Below are positions 38,870 to 52,175 of a DNA stretch of 64,000 bases, one piece after another. Every line of letters begins with the position of its first letter. Within the stretch, counting starts at the first letter, position 1. A program made the translations under genes and the position numbers. The notes under the pieces were generated by a model. The model did no database searches and had not been told where the DNA came from. It was given only the letters and a program-made list of their open reading frames with translations. Source of the DNA: Brachyhypopomus gauderio (lineage: Eukaryota; Chordata; Actinopteri; Gymnotiformes; Hypopomidae); the NCBI RefSeq assembly GCF_052324685.1, contig NW_027506876.1:1576501-1640500 (forward strand). The letters are read 5' to 3'.

Positions 38870-39016
38870 ATATACTTAAGTAAGAATAGGAAACTATATA
38901 GAAAACAATATAGAATAAAAGTTTCTTTTTATGGAATTTTTAAAGATTCCCCAACTCAAATATACAGTATAAAAAACAACAAAAATAGTTACTCGAAGCA
39001 CAACAAAACTAATTAT

Positions 39017-40719
39017 AAATATAGCCGCAAGCGGCAATTACGGGGTCCAAGCTGAGGTTTGGCAAGATTTGGGCACCCACTGGCACATTATGTAAAGCTA
39101 TATGAAATATATATGAAAGTATATGAAGCACATTCGTGAATGAAGTGCCTGCTAAAAAAACAGAATCTAAATTGCAGCTTTTTAAACTTATGGGGGAATA
39201 CTGCCCAACGTGGGATTCGAACCCCCGTTGTCCACGTGCATTGTGGCTGGGAGCACATTGCTCTAGCCATTGAGCTAATGGGTCTGACTGGATTACAGGC
39301 TCAACTCTAACTCTTTTGAGGAAAAGAATGACCTTTGATCTGCATGCATGTTCAGCATAGAAAATGAAAATATTCACAGTACAACCATTTGTGGATGGAT
39401 TTGGCACAAACTTGGCAGATATCACCTCAGTGGTCTTCTGAATGTGTCTGTCCATTTTCATAACAATCAGACATTATATAGGGGAGTTTTTGAAATATGC
39501 AGTTCATATGTCATGACGGTACCATTGTGATGCATATGAAAAATATTAAATTGCAAGAATCTTAGAATTTGTTCTACCAGTTTTGTATTTCACATGCTGC
39601 TGGATATTATAATATGTGATTTGAGGTGATGGAGTGAAAATTCTAGGATTTGTATGAAAAGTGTAAATTATATGTATTGGATTATACACAAAAATCTGTA
39701 CTTTTTTGCAAAGCACTTGCAATTACAAAGTTGTTAGTGATTTTGCATAGAATCATATGAGATCATGATTGTCCTTCTACATGAAAGCATGTAGGAGTAA
39801 TTCAGGAATTTCTAGTATAGCGCCACCTAGTGGTGCAATTCCCGTCATACTTTGATATGTATTAGAGGGTGTGTAGATGAACATAATATGTGAGTTTCAT
39901 GTTGATTGGCATATGATAAGCTTGTGAAAGGTGTACTGAAAGCTGATTGGTCGATAGCGGCGGCCATATTGGACATATGATGGTGCAGGTCAAGGACCTG
40001 TGTCATAGGTGCATATAGATGATGCGTACCAAGTTTGGAGTTATTTGGCCAATCGGTGTGGGCAGGAGAGTTTTTTGGCCGTTATAGCGCCACCTAGGTG
40101 TGCATGTCTGCCAAAATGCATGTGCAGGTCTAGACACCCAATAGGTACATGTGTGTGAAATTTGGAGTGAATACATGAAAGTATGCCTGAGATACAGCAG
40201 AATATGTGGATTTTTGGCGAAGGAATTTTCGACGCTTGACTTGTGATGCATGTGGCCACGCCCATGTGCAGAAATGTGCACTTTGGCTCCATAACTATTA
40301 AAGTTCAGACTCTTGTGAGCGCCTGGATACCACATATGTGCATGTATGTGAAAAATCCAGGGACTAGTACGCGCTCAAAAATGTGTGGGTATTTGCATAT
40401 TATGCAAATTAGCTCGACATGTAAGGGGCGGAGCATATAGCTTCAATGGAACTTTTTTTAGATGAGCTCATGCCTGATCAGATGCAGTTTGAATTTTATC
40501 TCTAGGACATACGGTGTAGGAGCAACACCTATGTAAACTTTTTCATGCGATTTTGTGCGCTATAGCGCCACCTATGGTCGGATCGGGCTGGCGTGTTGCG
40601 CCTGAGTAGCGGAGAGGAGTACTACAAGTTGGCCAAAGGAGAAGTCTGTAGGACTTACGGTTTAGGCTGCACGACGCGTTTTAGCGGAGAAAAAGAATAA
40701 TAATAATAATAATAATAAT
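39017..40719 (+). mobile_element. Array unit A1 (tail at 42641-42689)
   Basis: Subfamily A: the head continues GGGGTCCAAGCTGAGG, then comes a tRNA-like module and a single body. The (AAT)n tract is interrupted by B1. Its tail, marked by CAGAAC instead of CGGAAC, follows the B1 tail. The left flank ACTAATTAT is the unique edge of the whole array. Confidence 0.85.
39203..39284 (-). other. tRNA-like module in A1
   Basis: On the minus strand it has an A-box TAGCTCAATGG, a D-stem GCTC/GAGC, a perfect B-box GGTTCGAATCC (39213-39223) and a CCCA/TGGG acceptor core. About 82 nt. Acceptor and anticodon stems are imperfect and the variable region is long, so it is a tRNA-derived pol III promoter-like module and not a working tRNA gene. 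Confidence 0.7.
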
Positions 40720-42636
40720 AAATATAGCCGCAAGCGGCAATTACGGGGTCCAAGCACAGGGTATGGGCACCATCTGGCACGCCTGAGATGCGTAAGCATG
40801 TGTGTGTAATCACTGGGTAGGTATGGGTGAAGCAATGTGTATATGAAACCTATAGGTAGGCCATTGCATGTGTGTGCATGTGTAAGAAAGATGTAGGGGT
40901 AATTCAGGAAATTCTAGTATAGCGCCACCTAGTGGTGCAATTCCCGTCATACTTGAGTATGTCTTAGAGGGTGTGTAGATGAACATAATATGTGAGTTTC
41001 ATGTTGATTGGCTTATGATAAGCTTGTGAAATGTGAACTGAAAGCTGATTGGTCGATAGCGGCGGCCATATTGGACATATGATGGTGCAGGTCAAGGACC
41101 TGTGTCATAGGTGCATATAGATGATGCGTACCAAGTTTGGAGTTATTTGGCCAATCGGTGTGGGCAGGAGAGTTTTTTGGCCGTTATAGCGCCACCTAGG
41201 TGTGCATGTCTGCCAAAATGTATGTACCGGTCTAGACACCCAATAGGTACATGTGTGTGAAATTTGGAGTGAATACATGAAAGTATGCCTAAGATACAGC
41301 AGAATATGTGGATTTTTGGCGAAGGAATTTTCTACGCTTGACTTGTGATGCATGTGGCCACGCCCATGTGCAGAAATGTGCACTTTGGCTCCATAACAAT
41401 TAAAGTTCAGACTCTTGTGAGCGCCTGGATACCACATATGTGCATGTATGTGAAAAATCCAGGGACTAGTACGCGCTCAAAAATTTGTGCAAATTTGCAT
41501 ATTATGCAAATTAGCTCGACATGTAAGGGGCGGAGCATATGGCTTCAATGGAACTTTTTTTAGATGAGCACATGCCTGATCAGGTGAAGTTTACATTTTG
41601 TCTCTAGGACATACGGTTTAGGAGAAACACCAGTTTAAACTTTTTCATGCGTTTTTGTGCGCTATAGCGCCACCTATGGTCGGATCGGGCTGGCGCGTTG
41701 CGCCTGAGTAGCGGAGAGGAGTACTACAAGTTGGCCAAAGGAGAAGTCTGTAGGTCTTACGGTTTAGGCTGCACAACGCGTTTTAAGGCAGAAAAAAAAT
41801 TGGCATATGAAAAGCTTGTGAAAGGTGTACTGAAAGCTGATTGGTCGATAGCGGCGGCCATATTGGACATATGATGGTGCAGATCAAGGACCTGTGTCAT
41901 AGGTGCATATAGATGATGCGTACCAAGTTTGGAGTTATTTGGCCAATCGGTGTGGGCAGGAGAGTTTTTTGGCCGTTATAGCGCCACCTAGGTGTGCATG
42001 TCTGCCAAAATGCATGTGCAGGTCTAGACACCCAATAGGTACATGTGTGTGAAATTTGGAGTGAATACATGAAAGTATGCCTGAGATACAGCAGAATATG
42101 TGGATTTTTGGCGAAGGAATTTTCGACGCTTGACTTGTGATGCATGTGGCCACGCCCATGTGCAGAAATGTGCACTTTGGCTCCATAACTTTTAAAGTTC
42201 AGACTCTTCTGAACGTTTTGATACCACATATGTGCATGTATGTGAAAAATCCAGGGACTAGTACGCGCTCAAAAATGTGTGCAAATTTGCATATTATGCA
42301 AATTAGCTCGACATGTAAGGGGCGGAGCTTATGGGTTCAAATGTATTTTTTGTAGAATGGAAGATGACTGATCAGATGCAATTGGAATTTTTTGTTTATG
42401 ACATACGGTGTAGGCGTGACAATTTTTTGCGCTCTATAGCGCCACCTATGGTCGGATCGGGCTGGCGTGTTGCGCCTGAGTAGCGGAGAGGAGTACTACA
42501 AGTTGGCCAAAGGAGAAGTCTGTAGGTGTTACGGTTTGGTCTGCACAACGCGTTTTAGGGCAGAAAAAGAAGAATAATAATAATAATCGGAACAATTACA
42601 ATAGGGTTCCAGCACCTTCAGTGCTTGGACCCCTAA
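40720..42636 (+). mobile_element. Array unit B1, nested in A1
   Basis: Complete: head, two body copies 792 bp apart, (AAT)n and its own tail (42588-42636, CACCTTCAGTG hairpin). The end of the second body copy (42320-42430, with GCGGAGCTTATGGGTTC) differs from other B units and resembles C/D, so it is mosaic or retains an older form. Confidence 0.85.
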
Positions 42637-42690
42637 TAATCAGAACAATTACAATAGGGTTCCAGCACCGCTGGTGCTTGGACCCCTAAT

Positions 42691-44575
42691 AAATATAGCC
42701 GCAAGCGGCAATTACGGGGTCCAAGCACAGGGTATGGGCACCATCTGGCATGCCTGAGATGCGTAAGCATGTGTGTGTAATCACTGGGTAGGTATGGGTG
42801 AAGCAATGTGTATATGAAACCTATAGGTAGGCCATTGCATGTGTGTGCATGTGTAAGAAATATGTAGGGGTAATTCAGGAAATTCTAGTATAGCGCCACC
42901 TAGTGGTGCAATTCCCGTCATACTTGAGTATGTCTTAGAGGGTGTGTAGATGAACATAATATGTGAGTTTCATGTTGATTGGCATATGATAAGCTTGTGA
43001 AATGTGAACTGAAAGCTGATTGGTCGATAGCGGCGGCCATATTGGACATATGATGGTGCAGGTCAAGGACCTGTGTCATAGGTGCATATAGATGATGCGT
43101 ACCAAGTTTGGAGTTATTTGGCCAATCGGTGTGGGCAGGAGAGTTTTTTGGCCGTTATAGCGCCACCTAGGTGTGCATGTCTGCCAAAATGTATGTGCCG
43201 GTCTAGACACCCAATAGGTGCATGTATGTGAAATTTGGTATGAATACATGAAAGAATGCCTGAGATATAGCAGAATATGTGGATTTTTGGCGAAGGAATT
43301 TTCTACGCTTGACTTGTGATGCATGTGGCCACGCCCATGTGCAGAAATGTGCACTTTGGCTCCATAACAATTAAAGTTCAGACTCTTGTGAGCGCCTGGA
43401 TACCACAAATGTGCATGTATGTGAAAAATCCAGGGACTAGTACGCGCTCAAAAATGTGTGCAAATTTGCATATTATGCAAATTAGCTCGACATGTAAGAG
43501 GCGGAGCATATGGCTTCAATGGAACTTTTTTTAGATGAGCACATGCCTGATCAGGTGAAGTTTACATTTTGTCTCTAGGACATACGGTTTAGGAGAAACA
43601 CCAGTTTAAACTTTTTCATGCGTTTTTGTGCGCTATAGCGCCACCTATGGTCGGATCGGGCTGGCGTGTTGCGCCTGAGTAGCGGAGAGGAGTACTACAA
43701 GTTGGCCAAAGGAGAAGTCTGTAGGTCTTACGGTTTAGGCTGCACAACGAGTTTTAAGGCAGAAAAAAAATTGGCATATGAAAAGCTTGTGAAAGGTGTA
43801 CTGAAAGCTGATTGGTCGATAGCGGCGGCCATATTGGACATATGATGGTGCAGGTCAAGGACATGTGTCATAGGTGCATATAGATGATGCGTACCAAGTT
43901 TGGAGTTATTTGGCCAATCGGTGTGGGCAGGAGAGTTTTTTGGCCGTTATAGCGCCACCTAGATGTGCATGTCTGCCAAAATGCATGTGCAGGTCTAGAC
44001 ACCCAATAGGTACATGTGTGTGAAATTTGGTATGAATACGTGAAAGAATGCCTGAGATATAGCAGAATATGTGGATTTTTGGCGAAGGAATTTTCTACGC
44101 TTGACTTGTGATGCATGTGGCCACGCCCATGTGCAGAAATGTGCACTTTGGCTCCATAATAATTAAAGTTCAGACTCTTCTGAGCGCCTGGATATCACAT
44201 ATGTGCATGTATGTGAAAAATCCAGGGACTAGTATGCGCTCAAAAATGTGTGCAAATTTGCATATTATGCAAATTAGCTCGACATGTAAGGGGCGGAGCA
44301 TATGGCTTCAATGGAACTTTTTTTAGATGAGCACATGCCTGATCAGATGAAGTTTACATTTTGTCTCTAGGACATACGGTTTAGGAGAAACACCAATTTA
44401 AACTTTTTCATGCGTTTTTGTGCGCTATAGCGCCACCTATGGTTGTATCGGGCTGGCGTGTTGCGCCTGAGTAGCGGAGAGGAGTACTACAAGTTGGCCA
44501 AAGGAGAAGTCTGTAGGTCTTACGGTTTAGGCTGTACGATGCGTTTTAAGGCAGAAAAAAAATAATAATAATAAT
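42691..44575 (+). mobile_element. Array unit B2 (tail at 56275-56323)
   Basis: Head and double body. It breaks off in its (AAT)n tract where B3 starts. The only unclaimed A/B-type tail that balances it lies 11.7 kb further on, at 56275-56323, after the tails of D1 and C2. Confidence 0.75.
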
Positions 44576-46443
44576 AAATATAGCCGCAAGCGGCAATTAC
44601 GGGGTCCAAGCGCAGGGTATGGGCACCATCTGGCACGCCTGAGATGCGTAAGCATGTGTGTGTAATCACTGGGTAGGTATGGGTGAAGCAATTGTATATG
44701 AAACCTATAGGTAGGCCATTGCATGTGTGTGCATGTATAAGAAATATGTAGGGGTAATTCAGGAAATTCTAGTATAGCGCCACCTAGTGGTGCAATTCCC
44801 ATCATACTTGAGTATGTCTTAGAGGGTGTGTAGATGAACATAATATGTGAGTTTCATGTTGATTGGCATATGATAAGCTTGTGAAAGGTGTACTGAAAGC
44901 TGATTGGTCGATAGCGGCGGCCATATTGGACATATGATGGTGCAGATCAAGGACCTGTGTCATAGGTGCATATAGATGATGCGTACCAAGTTTGGAGTTA
45001 TTTGGCCAATCGGTGTGGGCAGGAGAGTTTTTTGGCCGTTATAGCGCCACCTAGGTGTGCATGTCTGCCAAAATGCATGTGTAGGTCTAGACACCCAATA
45101 GGTACATGTGTGTGAAATTTGGAGTGAATACATGAAAGTATGCCTGAGATACAGCAGAATATGTGGATTTTTGGCGAAGGAATTTTCGACGCTTGACTTC
45201 TGATGCATGTGGCCACGCCCATGTGCAGAAATGTGCACTTTGGCTCCATAACAATTAAAGTTCAGACTCTTCTGAACACCTAGATACCACATATGTGCAT
45301 GTATGTGAAAAATCCAGGGACTAGTACGCGCTCAAAAATGTGTGCAAATTTGCATATTATGCAAATTAGCTCGACATGTAAGGGGCGGAGCATATGGCTT
45401 CAATGGAACTTTTTTTAGATGAGCACATGCCTGATCAGGTGAAGTTTACATTTTGTCTCTAGGACATACGGTTTAGGAGAAACACCAGTTTAAACTTTTT
45501 CATGCGTTTTTGTGCGCTATAGCGCCACCTATGGTCGGACCGGGCTGGCGTGTTGCGCCTGAGTAGCGGAGAGGAGTACTACAAGTTGGCCAAAGGAGAA
45601 GTCTGTAGGTCTTACGGTTTAGGCTGCACAACGAGTTTTAAGGCAGAAAAAAAATTGGCATATGAAAAGCTTGTGAAAGGTGTACTGAAAGCTTATTGGT
45701 CGATAGCGGCGGCCATATTGGACATATGATGGTGCAGGTCAAGGACCTGTGTCATAGGTGCATATAGATGATGCGTACCAAGTTTGGAGTTATTTGGCCA
45801 ATCGGTGTGGGCAGGAGAGTTTTTTGGCCGTTATAGCGCCACCTAGATGTGCATGTCTGCCAAAATGCATGTGCAGGTCTAGACACCCAGTAGGTACATG
45901 TGTGTGAAATTTGGTATGAATACGTGAAAGAATGCCGGAGATATAGCAGAATATGTGGATTTTTGGCGAAGGAATTTTCTACGCTTGACTTGTGATGCAT
46001 GTGGCCACGCCCATGTGCAGAAATGTGCACTTTGGCTCCATAACAATTAAAGTTCAGACTCTTGTGAGCGCCTGGATACCACATATGTGCATGTATGTGA
46101 AAAATCCAGGGACTAGTACGCGCTCAAAAATTTGTGCAAATTTGCATATTATGCAAATTAGCTCGACATGTAAGGGGCGGAGCATATGGCTTCAATGGAA
46201 CTTTATTTAGATGAGCTCATGCCTGATCATATGCAGTTTACATTTTGTCTCTAGGACATACGGTGTAGGAGAAACACCAGTTTAAACTTTTTCATGCGTT
46301 TGTGTGCGCTATAGCGCCACCTAGGGTCGTATCGGGCTGGCGTGTTGCGCCTGAGTAGCGGAGAGGAGTACTACAAGTTGGCCAAAGGAGAAGTCTGTAG
46401 GTCTTACGGTTTAGGCTGCACAACGCGTTTTAGCGGAGAAAAA

Positions 46444-46489
<46 letters not shown>

Positions 46490-46538
46490 CGGAACAAAAA
46501 CAATAGGGTTCCAGCACCTTCAGTGCTTGGACCCCTAA
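44576..46538 (+). mobile_element. Array unit B3
   Basis: Complete unit with a CGCAGGG head, the 792-bp double body, a long (AAT)n and a tail at 46490-46538 (CGGAACAAAAAC variant). Confidence 0.85.
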
Positions 46539-48241
46539 ATATAGCCGCAAGCGGCAATTACGGGGTCCAAGCTGAGGTTTGGCAAGATTTTGCACCCACT
46601 GGCACAACATTATGTAAAGCTTTATGAAATGTACATGAAAGTATATGAAGCACGTTCGTGAATGAAGTACCTGCTCAAAAAACAGAATCTAAATGGCAGC
46701 TTTTTAAACTTATGGTGGAATACTGCCCAACTTGGGATTCGAACCCCCGTTGTCCACGTGCATTGTGGCTGGGAGCACATTGCTCTACCCATTGAGCTAA
46801 TGGGTCTGACTGGATTACAGGCTCAACTCTAACTCTTTTGAGGAAAAGAATGACCTTTGATCTGCATGCATGTTCAGCATAGAAAATGAAAATATTCACA
46901 GTACAACCATTTGTGGATGGATTTGGCACAAACTTGGCAGATATCACCTCAGTGGTCTTCTGAATGTGTCTGTCCATTTTCATAACAATCAGACATTATA
47001 TAGGGGAGTTTTTGAAATATGCAGTTCATATGTCATGACGGTACCATTGTGATGCATATGAAAAATATTAAATTGCAAGAATCTTAGAATTTGTTCCACC
47101 AGTTTTGTATTTCACATGCTGCTGGATATTATAATATGTGATTTGAGGTGATGGAGTGAAAATCCTAGGACTAGTATGAAAAGTGTAAATTATATGTATT
47201 GGATTATACACAAAAATCTGTACTTTTTTGCAAAGCACTTGCAATTACAAAGTTGTTAGTGATTTTGCATAGAATCATATGAGATCATGATTGTCCTTCT
47301 ACATGAAAGCATGTAGGAGTAATTCAGGAATTTCTAGTATAGCGCCACCTAGTGGTGCAATTCCCGTCATACTTTGATATGTATTAGAGGGTGTGTAGAT
47401 GAACATAATATGTGAGTTTCCTGTTAATTGGCATATGATAAGCTTGTGAAAGGTGTACTGAAAGCTGATTGGTCGATAGCGGCGGCCATATTGGACATAT
47501 GATGGTGCAGGTCAAGGACCTGTGTCATAGGTGCATATAGATGATGCGTACCAAGTTTGGAGTTATTTGGCCAATCGGTGTGGGCAGGAGAGTTTTTTGG
47601 CCGTTATAGCGCCACCTAGGTGTGCATGTCTGCCAAAATGTATGTGCCGGTCTAGACACCCAATAGGTACATGTGTGTGAAATTTGGAGTGAATACATGA
47701 AAGTATGCCTGAGATACAGCAGAATATGTGGATTTTTGGCGAAGGAATTTTCGACGCTTGACTTCTGATGCATGTGGCCACGCCCATGTGCAGAAATGTG
47801 CACTTTGGCTCCATAACTATTAAAGTTCAGACTCTTCTGAACACCTGGATACCACATATGTGCATGTATGTGAAAAATCCAGGGACTAGTACGCGCTCAA
47901 AAATGTGTGGGTATTTGCATATTATGCAAATTAGCTCGACATGTAAGGGGCGGAGCATATAGCTTCAATGGAACTTTTTTTAGATGAGCTCATGCCTGAT
48001 CAGATGCAGTTTGAATTTTATCTCTAGGACATACGGTGTAGGAGAAACACCTGTGTAAACTTTTTCATGCGATTTTGTGCGCTATAGCGCCACCTATGGT
48101 CGGATCGGGCTGGCGTGTTGCGCCTGAGTAGCGGAGAGGAGTACTACAAGTTGGCCAAAGGAGAAGTCTGTAGGACTTACGGTTTAGGCTGCACGACGCG
48201 TTTTAGCGGAGAAAAAGAATAATAATAATAATAATAATAAT
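46537..48241 (+). mobile_element. Array unit A2 (tail at 50204-50252)
   Basis: Nearly identical to A1 over its whole length, but its left flank is the B3 tail and not unique DNA. Its tract is interrupted by B4. Its tail again carries the A-specific CAGAAC and follows the B4 tail. Confidence 0.85.
46724..46806 (-). other. tRNA-like module in A2
   Basis: The same module as in A1, with a closer A-box (TAGCTCAATGGGTAGAGC) and the same B-box GGTTCGAATCC. The GCC to CCC difference on the plus strand improves the D-loop match. Confidence 0.7.
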
Positions 48242-50111
48242 AAATATAGCCGCAAGCGGCAATTACGGGGTCCAAGCGCAGGGTATGGGCACCATCTGGC
48301 ACGCCTGAGATGCGTAAGCATGTGTGTGTAATCACTGGGTAGGTATGGGTGAAGCAATGTGTATATGAAACCTATAGGTAGGCCATTGCATGTGTGTGCA
48401 TGTGTAAGAAAGATGTAGGGGTAATTCAGGAAATTCTAGTATAGCGCCACCTAGTGGTGCAATTCCCGTCATACTTGAGTATGTCTTAGAGGGTGTGTAG
48501 ATGAACATAATATGTGAGTTTCATGTTGATTGGCATATGATAAGCTTGTGAAATGTGAACTGAAAGCTGATTGGTCGATAGCGGCGGCCATATTGGACAT
48601 ATGATGGTGCAGGTCAAGGACCTGTGTCATAGGTGCATATAAATGATGCGTACCAAGTTTGGAGTTATTTGGCCAATCGGTGTGGGCAGGAGAGTTTTTT
48701 GGCCGTTATAGCGCCACCTAGGTGTGCATGTCTGCCAAAATGTATGTGCCGGTCTAGACACCCAATAGGTACATGTGTGTGAAATTTGGAGTGAATACAT
48801 GAAAGTATGCCTGAGATACAGCAGAATATGTGGATTTTTGGCGAAGGAATTTTCTATGCTTGACTTGTGATGCATGTGGCCACGCCCATGTGCAGAAATG
48901 TGCACTTTGGCTCCATAACAATTAAAGTTCAGACTCTTGTGAGCGCCTGGATACCACATATGTGCATGTATGTGAAAAATCCAGGGACTAGTACGCGCTC
49001 AAAAATTTGTGCAAATTTGCATATTATGCAAATTAGCTCGACATGTAAGGGGCGGAGCATATGGCTTCAATGGAACTTTTTTTAGATGAGCACATGCCTG
49101 ATCAGGTGAAGTTTACATTTTGTCTCTAGGACATACGGTTTAGGAGAAACACCTGTGTAAAGTTTTTCATGCGTTTGTGTGCGCTGTAGCGCCACCTATG
49201 GGCGGATCGTGCTGGCGTGTTGCACCTGAGTAGCGGAGAGGAGTAGTACAAGTTGGCCAAAGGAGAAGTCTGTAGGTCTTACGGTTTAGGCTGCACAATG
49301 CGTTTTAAGGCAGAAAAAAAATTGGCATATGAAAAGCTTGTGAAAGGTGTACTGAAAGCTGATTGGTCGATAGCGGCGGCCATATTGGACATATGATGGT
49401 GCAGGTCAAGGACCTGTGTCGTAGGTGCATATTGATGATGCGTACCAAGTTTGGAGTTATTTGGCCAATCGGTGTGGGCAGGAGAGTTTTTTGGCCGTTA
49501 TAGCGCCACCTAGATGTGCATGTCTGCCAAAATGCATGTGCAGGTCTAGACACCCAGTAGGTACATGTGTGAGAAATTTGGTATGAATACGTGAAAGAAT
49601 GCCTGAGATATAGCAGAATATGTGGATTTTTGGCGAAGGAATTTTCTACGCTTGACTTGTGATGCATGTGGCCACGCCCATGTGCAGAAATGTGCACTTT
49701 GGCTCCATAATAATTAAAGTTCAGACTCTTCTGAGTGCCTGGATATCACATATGTGCATGTATGTGAAAAATCCAGGGACTAGTATGCGCTCAAAAATTT
49801 GTGCAAATTTGCATATTATGCAAATTAGCTCGACATGTAAGGGGCGGAGCATATGGCTTCAATGGAACTTTTTTTAGATGAGCACATGCCTGATCAGATG
49901 AAGTTTACATTTTGTCTCTACGACATACGGTTTAGGAGAAACACCAGTTTAAACTTTTTCATGCGTTTTTGTGCGCTATAGCGCCACCTATGGTCGTATC
50001 GGGCTGGCGTGTTGCGCCTGAGTAGCGGAGAGGAGTACTACAAGTTGGCCAAAGGAGAAGTCTGTAGGTCTTACGGTTTAGGCTGCACGATGCGTTTTAA
50101 GGCAGAAAAAA

Positions 50112-50146
<35 letters not shown>

Positions 50147-50196
50147 TCGGAACAAAAACAATAGGGTTCCAGCACCGGTGGTGCTTGGACCCCTAA
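48242..50196 (+). mobile_element. Array unit B4, nested in A2
   Basis: Complete B unit with a CGCAGGG head, double body (792-bp offset) and tail at 50148-50196 (CACCGGTGGTG hairpin). A point change (TAGATG to TTGATG near 49432) lets one open frame run longer. Confidence 0.85.
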
Positions 50197-50253
50197 TAAT
50201 AATCAGAACAATTACAATAGGGTTCCAGCACCGCTGGTGCTTGGACCCCTAAT

Positions 50254-52175
50254 AAATATAGCCGCAAGCGGCAATTGGCGGGTTCACACACGAATAGGCT
50301 TCTTGGCCTCAATAGGCAGAGGCCCAAAAGGTCCTTTAGACCCCAAAATGTGAAAAGAAGCTGTTTGAGTGGAAAAAATGCACAAATAAATCAATGTGCA
50401 AAAAAAGGTTCAATTGGGGCACTAAAGGCCCAAAAGGATCAAAATAATATGTATTGGCAAAATTATTCAGATCACAGAACTAAATCACATGCTGAGATCA
50501 GCTTTGTGTGTGTTTGTGTGGTGTTTCATGTGAGAAATAGTTTTCAGTCAGTTCCGGTGTTTGGCCACTAGATGGAGCCCAAGTACTGTCATACTGATAT
50601 CTCATTAATCTCAGTAATGCAGTGACATTTTGGTGAATTAAAAGGTTCATTTCTGGTCAGGCAGTGCACTTTTTGTTATGAGATGTAATTGCAATGTTAT
50701 AGACCTCATTGATCTGAATCATACAAGCCCCATTACTTGTCTGTATTCTGCATAACAAGATTGCTGCGTGAGTTTTTATGATTTCTCAGGTTTTTGGGTA
50801 CTGTAGCGCCTCTGACAGGCCAATTTGAACCAAACTTGGCATACCTCACAGGGACCTCAGTGTATAAAAGCCTTTCAAATTGGGAGTTGATCACTTACAT
50901 GGTTTATGAGCTATAGCAATAAAGGTCATTTATGGCATGGCCAGAAGGATATAATGGAAAAATTGACCAATCAGACAAATAAAAATGCAACATTTTTTCC
51001 ATATGTAGTCAACTACAGTGTCTACAGATTATGCCTATACCATTTTTGCCATCATTGGATCAAATTCCTAGGACTAGTTCTTAAAGAGCTATTTTCAAAC
51101 AATTGATGAATGTGACAAAAGTATGCATTTTTTAATAGGACTTGTAATTGCAAAGTTGTCAGGTCTACTGCAAGGAATAAAAAGAAACAAGTTGCATGTT
51201 CCTAAGTGAAAATTTGGAGGAGTTATGCATGATTTTCACAAATAGCGCCACCTAGTGGCCAAATGTTTTAAAACTGCACAGCATGGCACATAGTCCTGAG
51301 ATATGCACAGTGGTGAGGTTTCATGTTGATTGGCCAATGGTAAGTCTGTCAAATGGCCAATTAATTCAAATAAAAATTAATTGGCTCATGGCGGCCATGT
51401 TTTTTGAGTGATGATGTCATCATTGTGTGTCTTGATATCACTTGGGCCCCTGATGATGCCTGTAAAGTTTTGGCTTGATGTGACTAATGGTTTCTGAGAA
51501 ACAGTTTTTCCCATGTTATAGCGCCCCCTATTGGACAATCGTGGCCAGCTTTGACCTATGACCTCGGAGTCATGTGCCCTAACAACTGTTAAAATTTTAT
51601 GAAGATCCGTCAAAGCGTTGCTGAGATATAGCTGTTTAAGTAAATTTGGCCACGCCCCAGAGCTATTGATTGACATGTCATAACGACACTGTATGCAAAT
51701 GTCACAATTTTTTCCAGGAATATTGATAATGAGATTCTTCTGAACATTTTGATACCAAGCTTGTGGTGATCGGATGAAAAACCAGGGACTAGTATAAAAA
51801 AGTAGGTTTTGCATATTATGCAAATTAGCAAAAAATCTAAGTAGGCGGAGCTTAATGGTTCTTGAGGCTTTTTTGTTTGGCTTGAACCAAGGAATCCATC
51901 AGAAGTGGAATTTTGTTTCTAGGCCCTACGGTTTGGGAGATATGGACCAAAACGCAAAATGGTGCGCTATAGCGCCACCATCAGGCCAATGTGGGTCTCT
52001 GTACTTTAGCACGGTCTCGCAAAGAGACTACACCATTCTGCCAAGTTTGGTGTCTCTGGGCCTTACGGTCTAGGCTGCAGTATGCGTTTTATGCGGAGAA
52101 AAATAATAATAAGAAGAAAAAAGAAAAATTCGAGCAATTACAATAGGTTTCCCACACTACGTGTGTGAACCCTAA
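50254..52175 (+). mobile_element. Array unit C1
   Basis: Subfamily C: the head continues GGCGGGTTCACACACG. The body is strongly diverged from A/B but collinear in its 3' half (GCGCCACCTAGTGG at 51245, TTGCATATTATGCAAATTAGC, GTAGGCGGAGCTT). Its tail (52131-52175) carries the matching ACGTGTGTGAACCC. Confidence 0.85.

Noticed and set aside
39203..39284. A functional tRNA gene in the array
   Set aside because: A and B boxes are good, but the acceptor stem pairs only in part, the anticodon arm is irregular and the variable region is too long.
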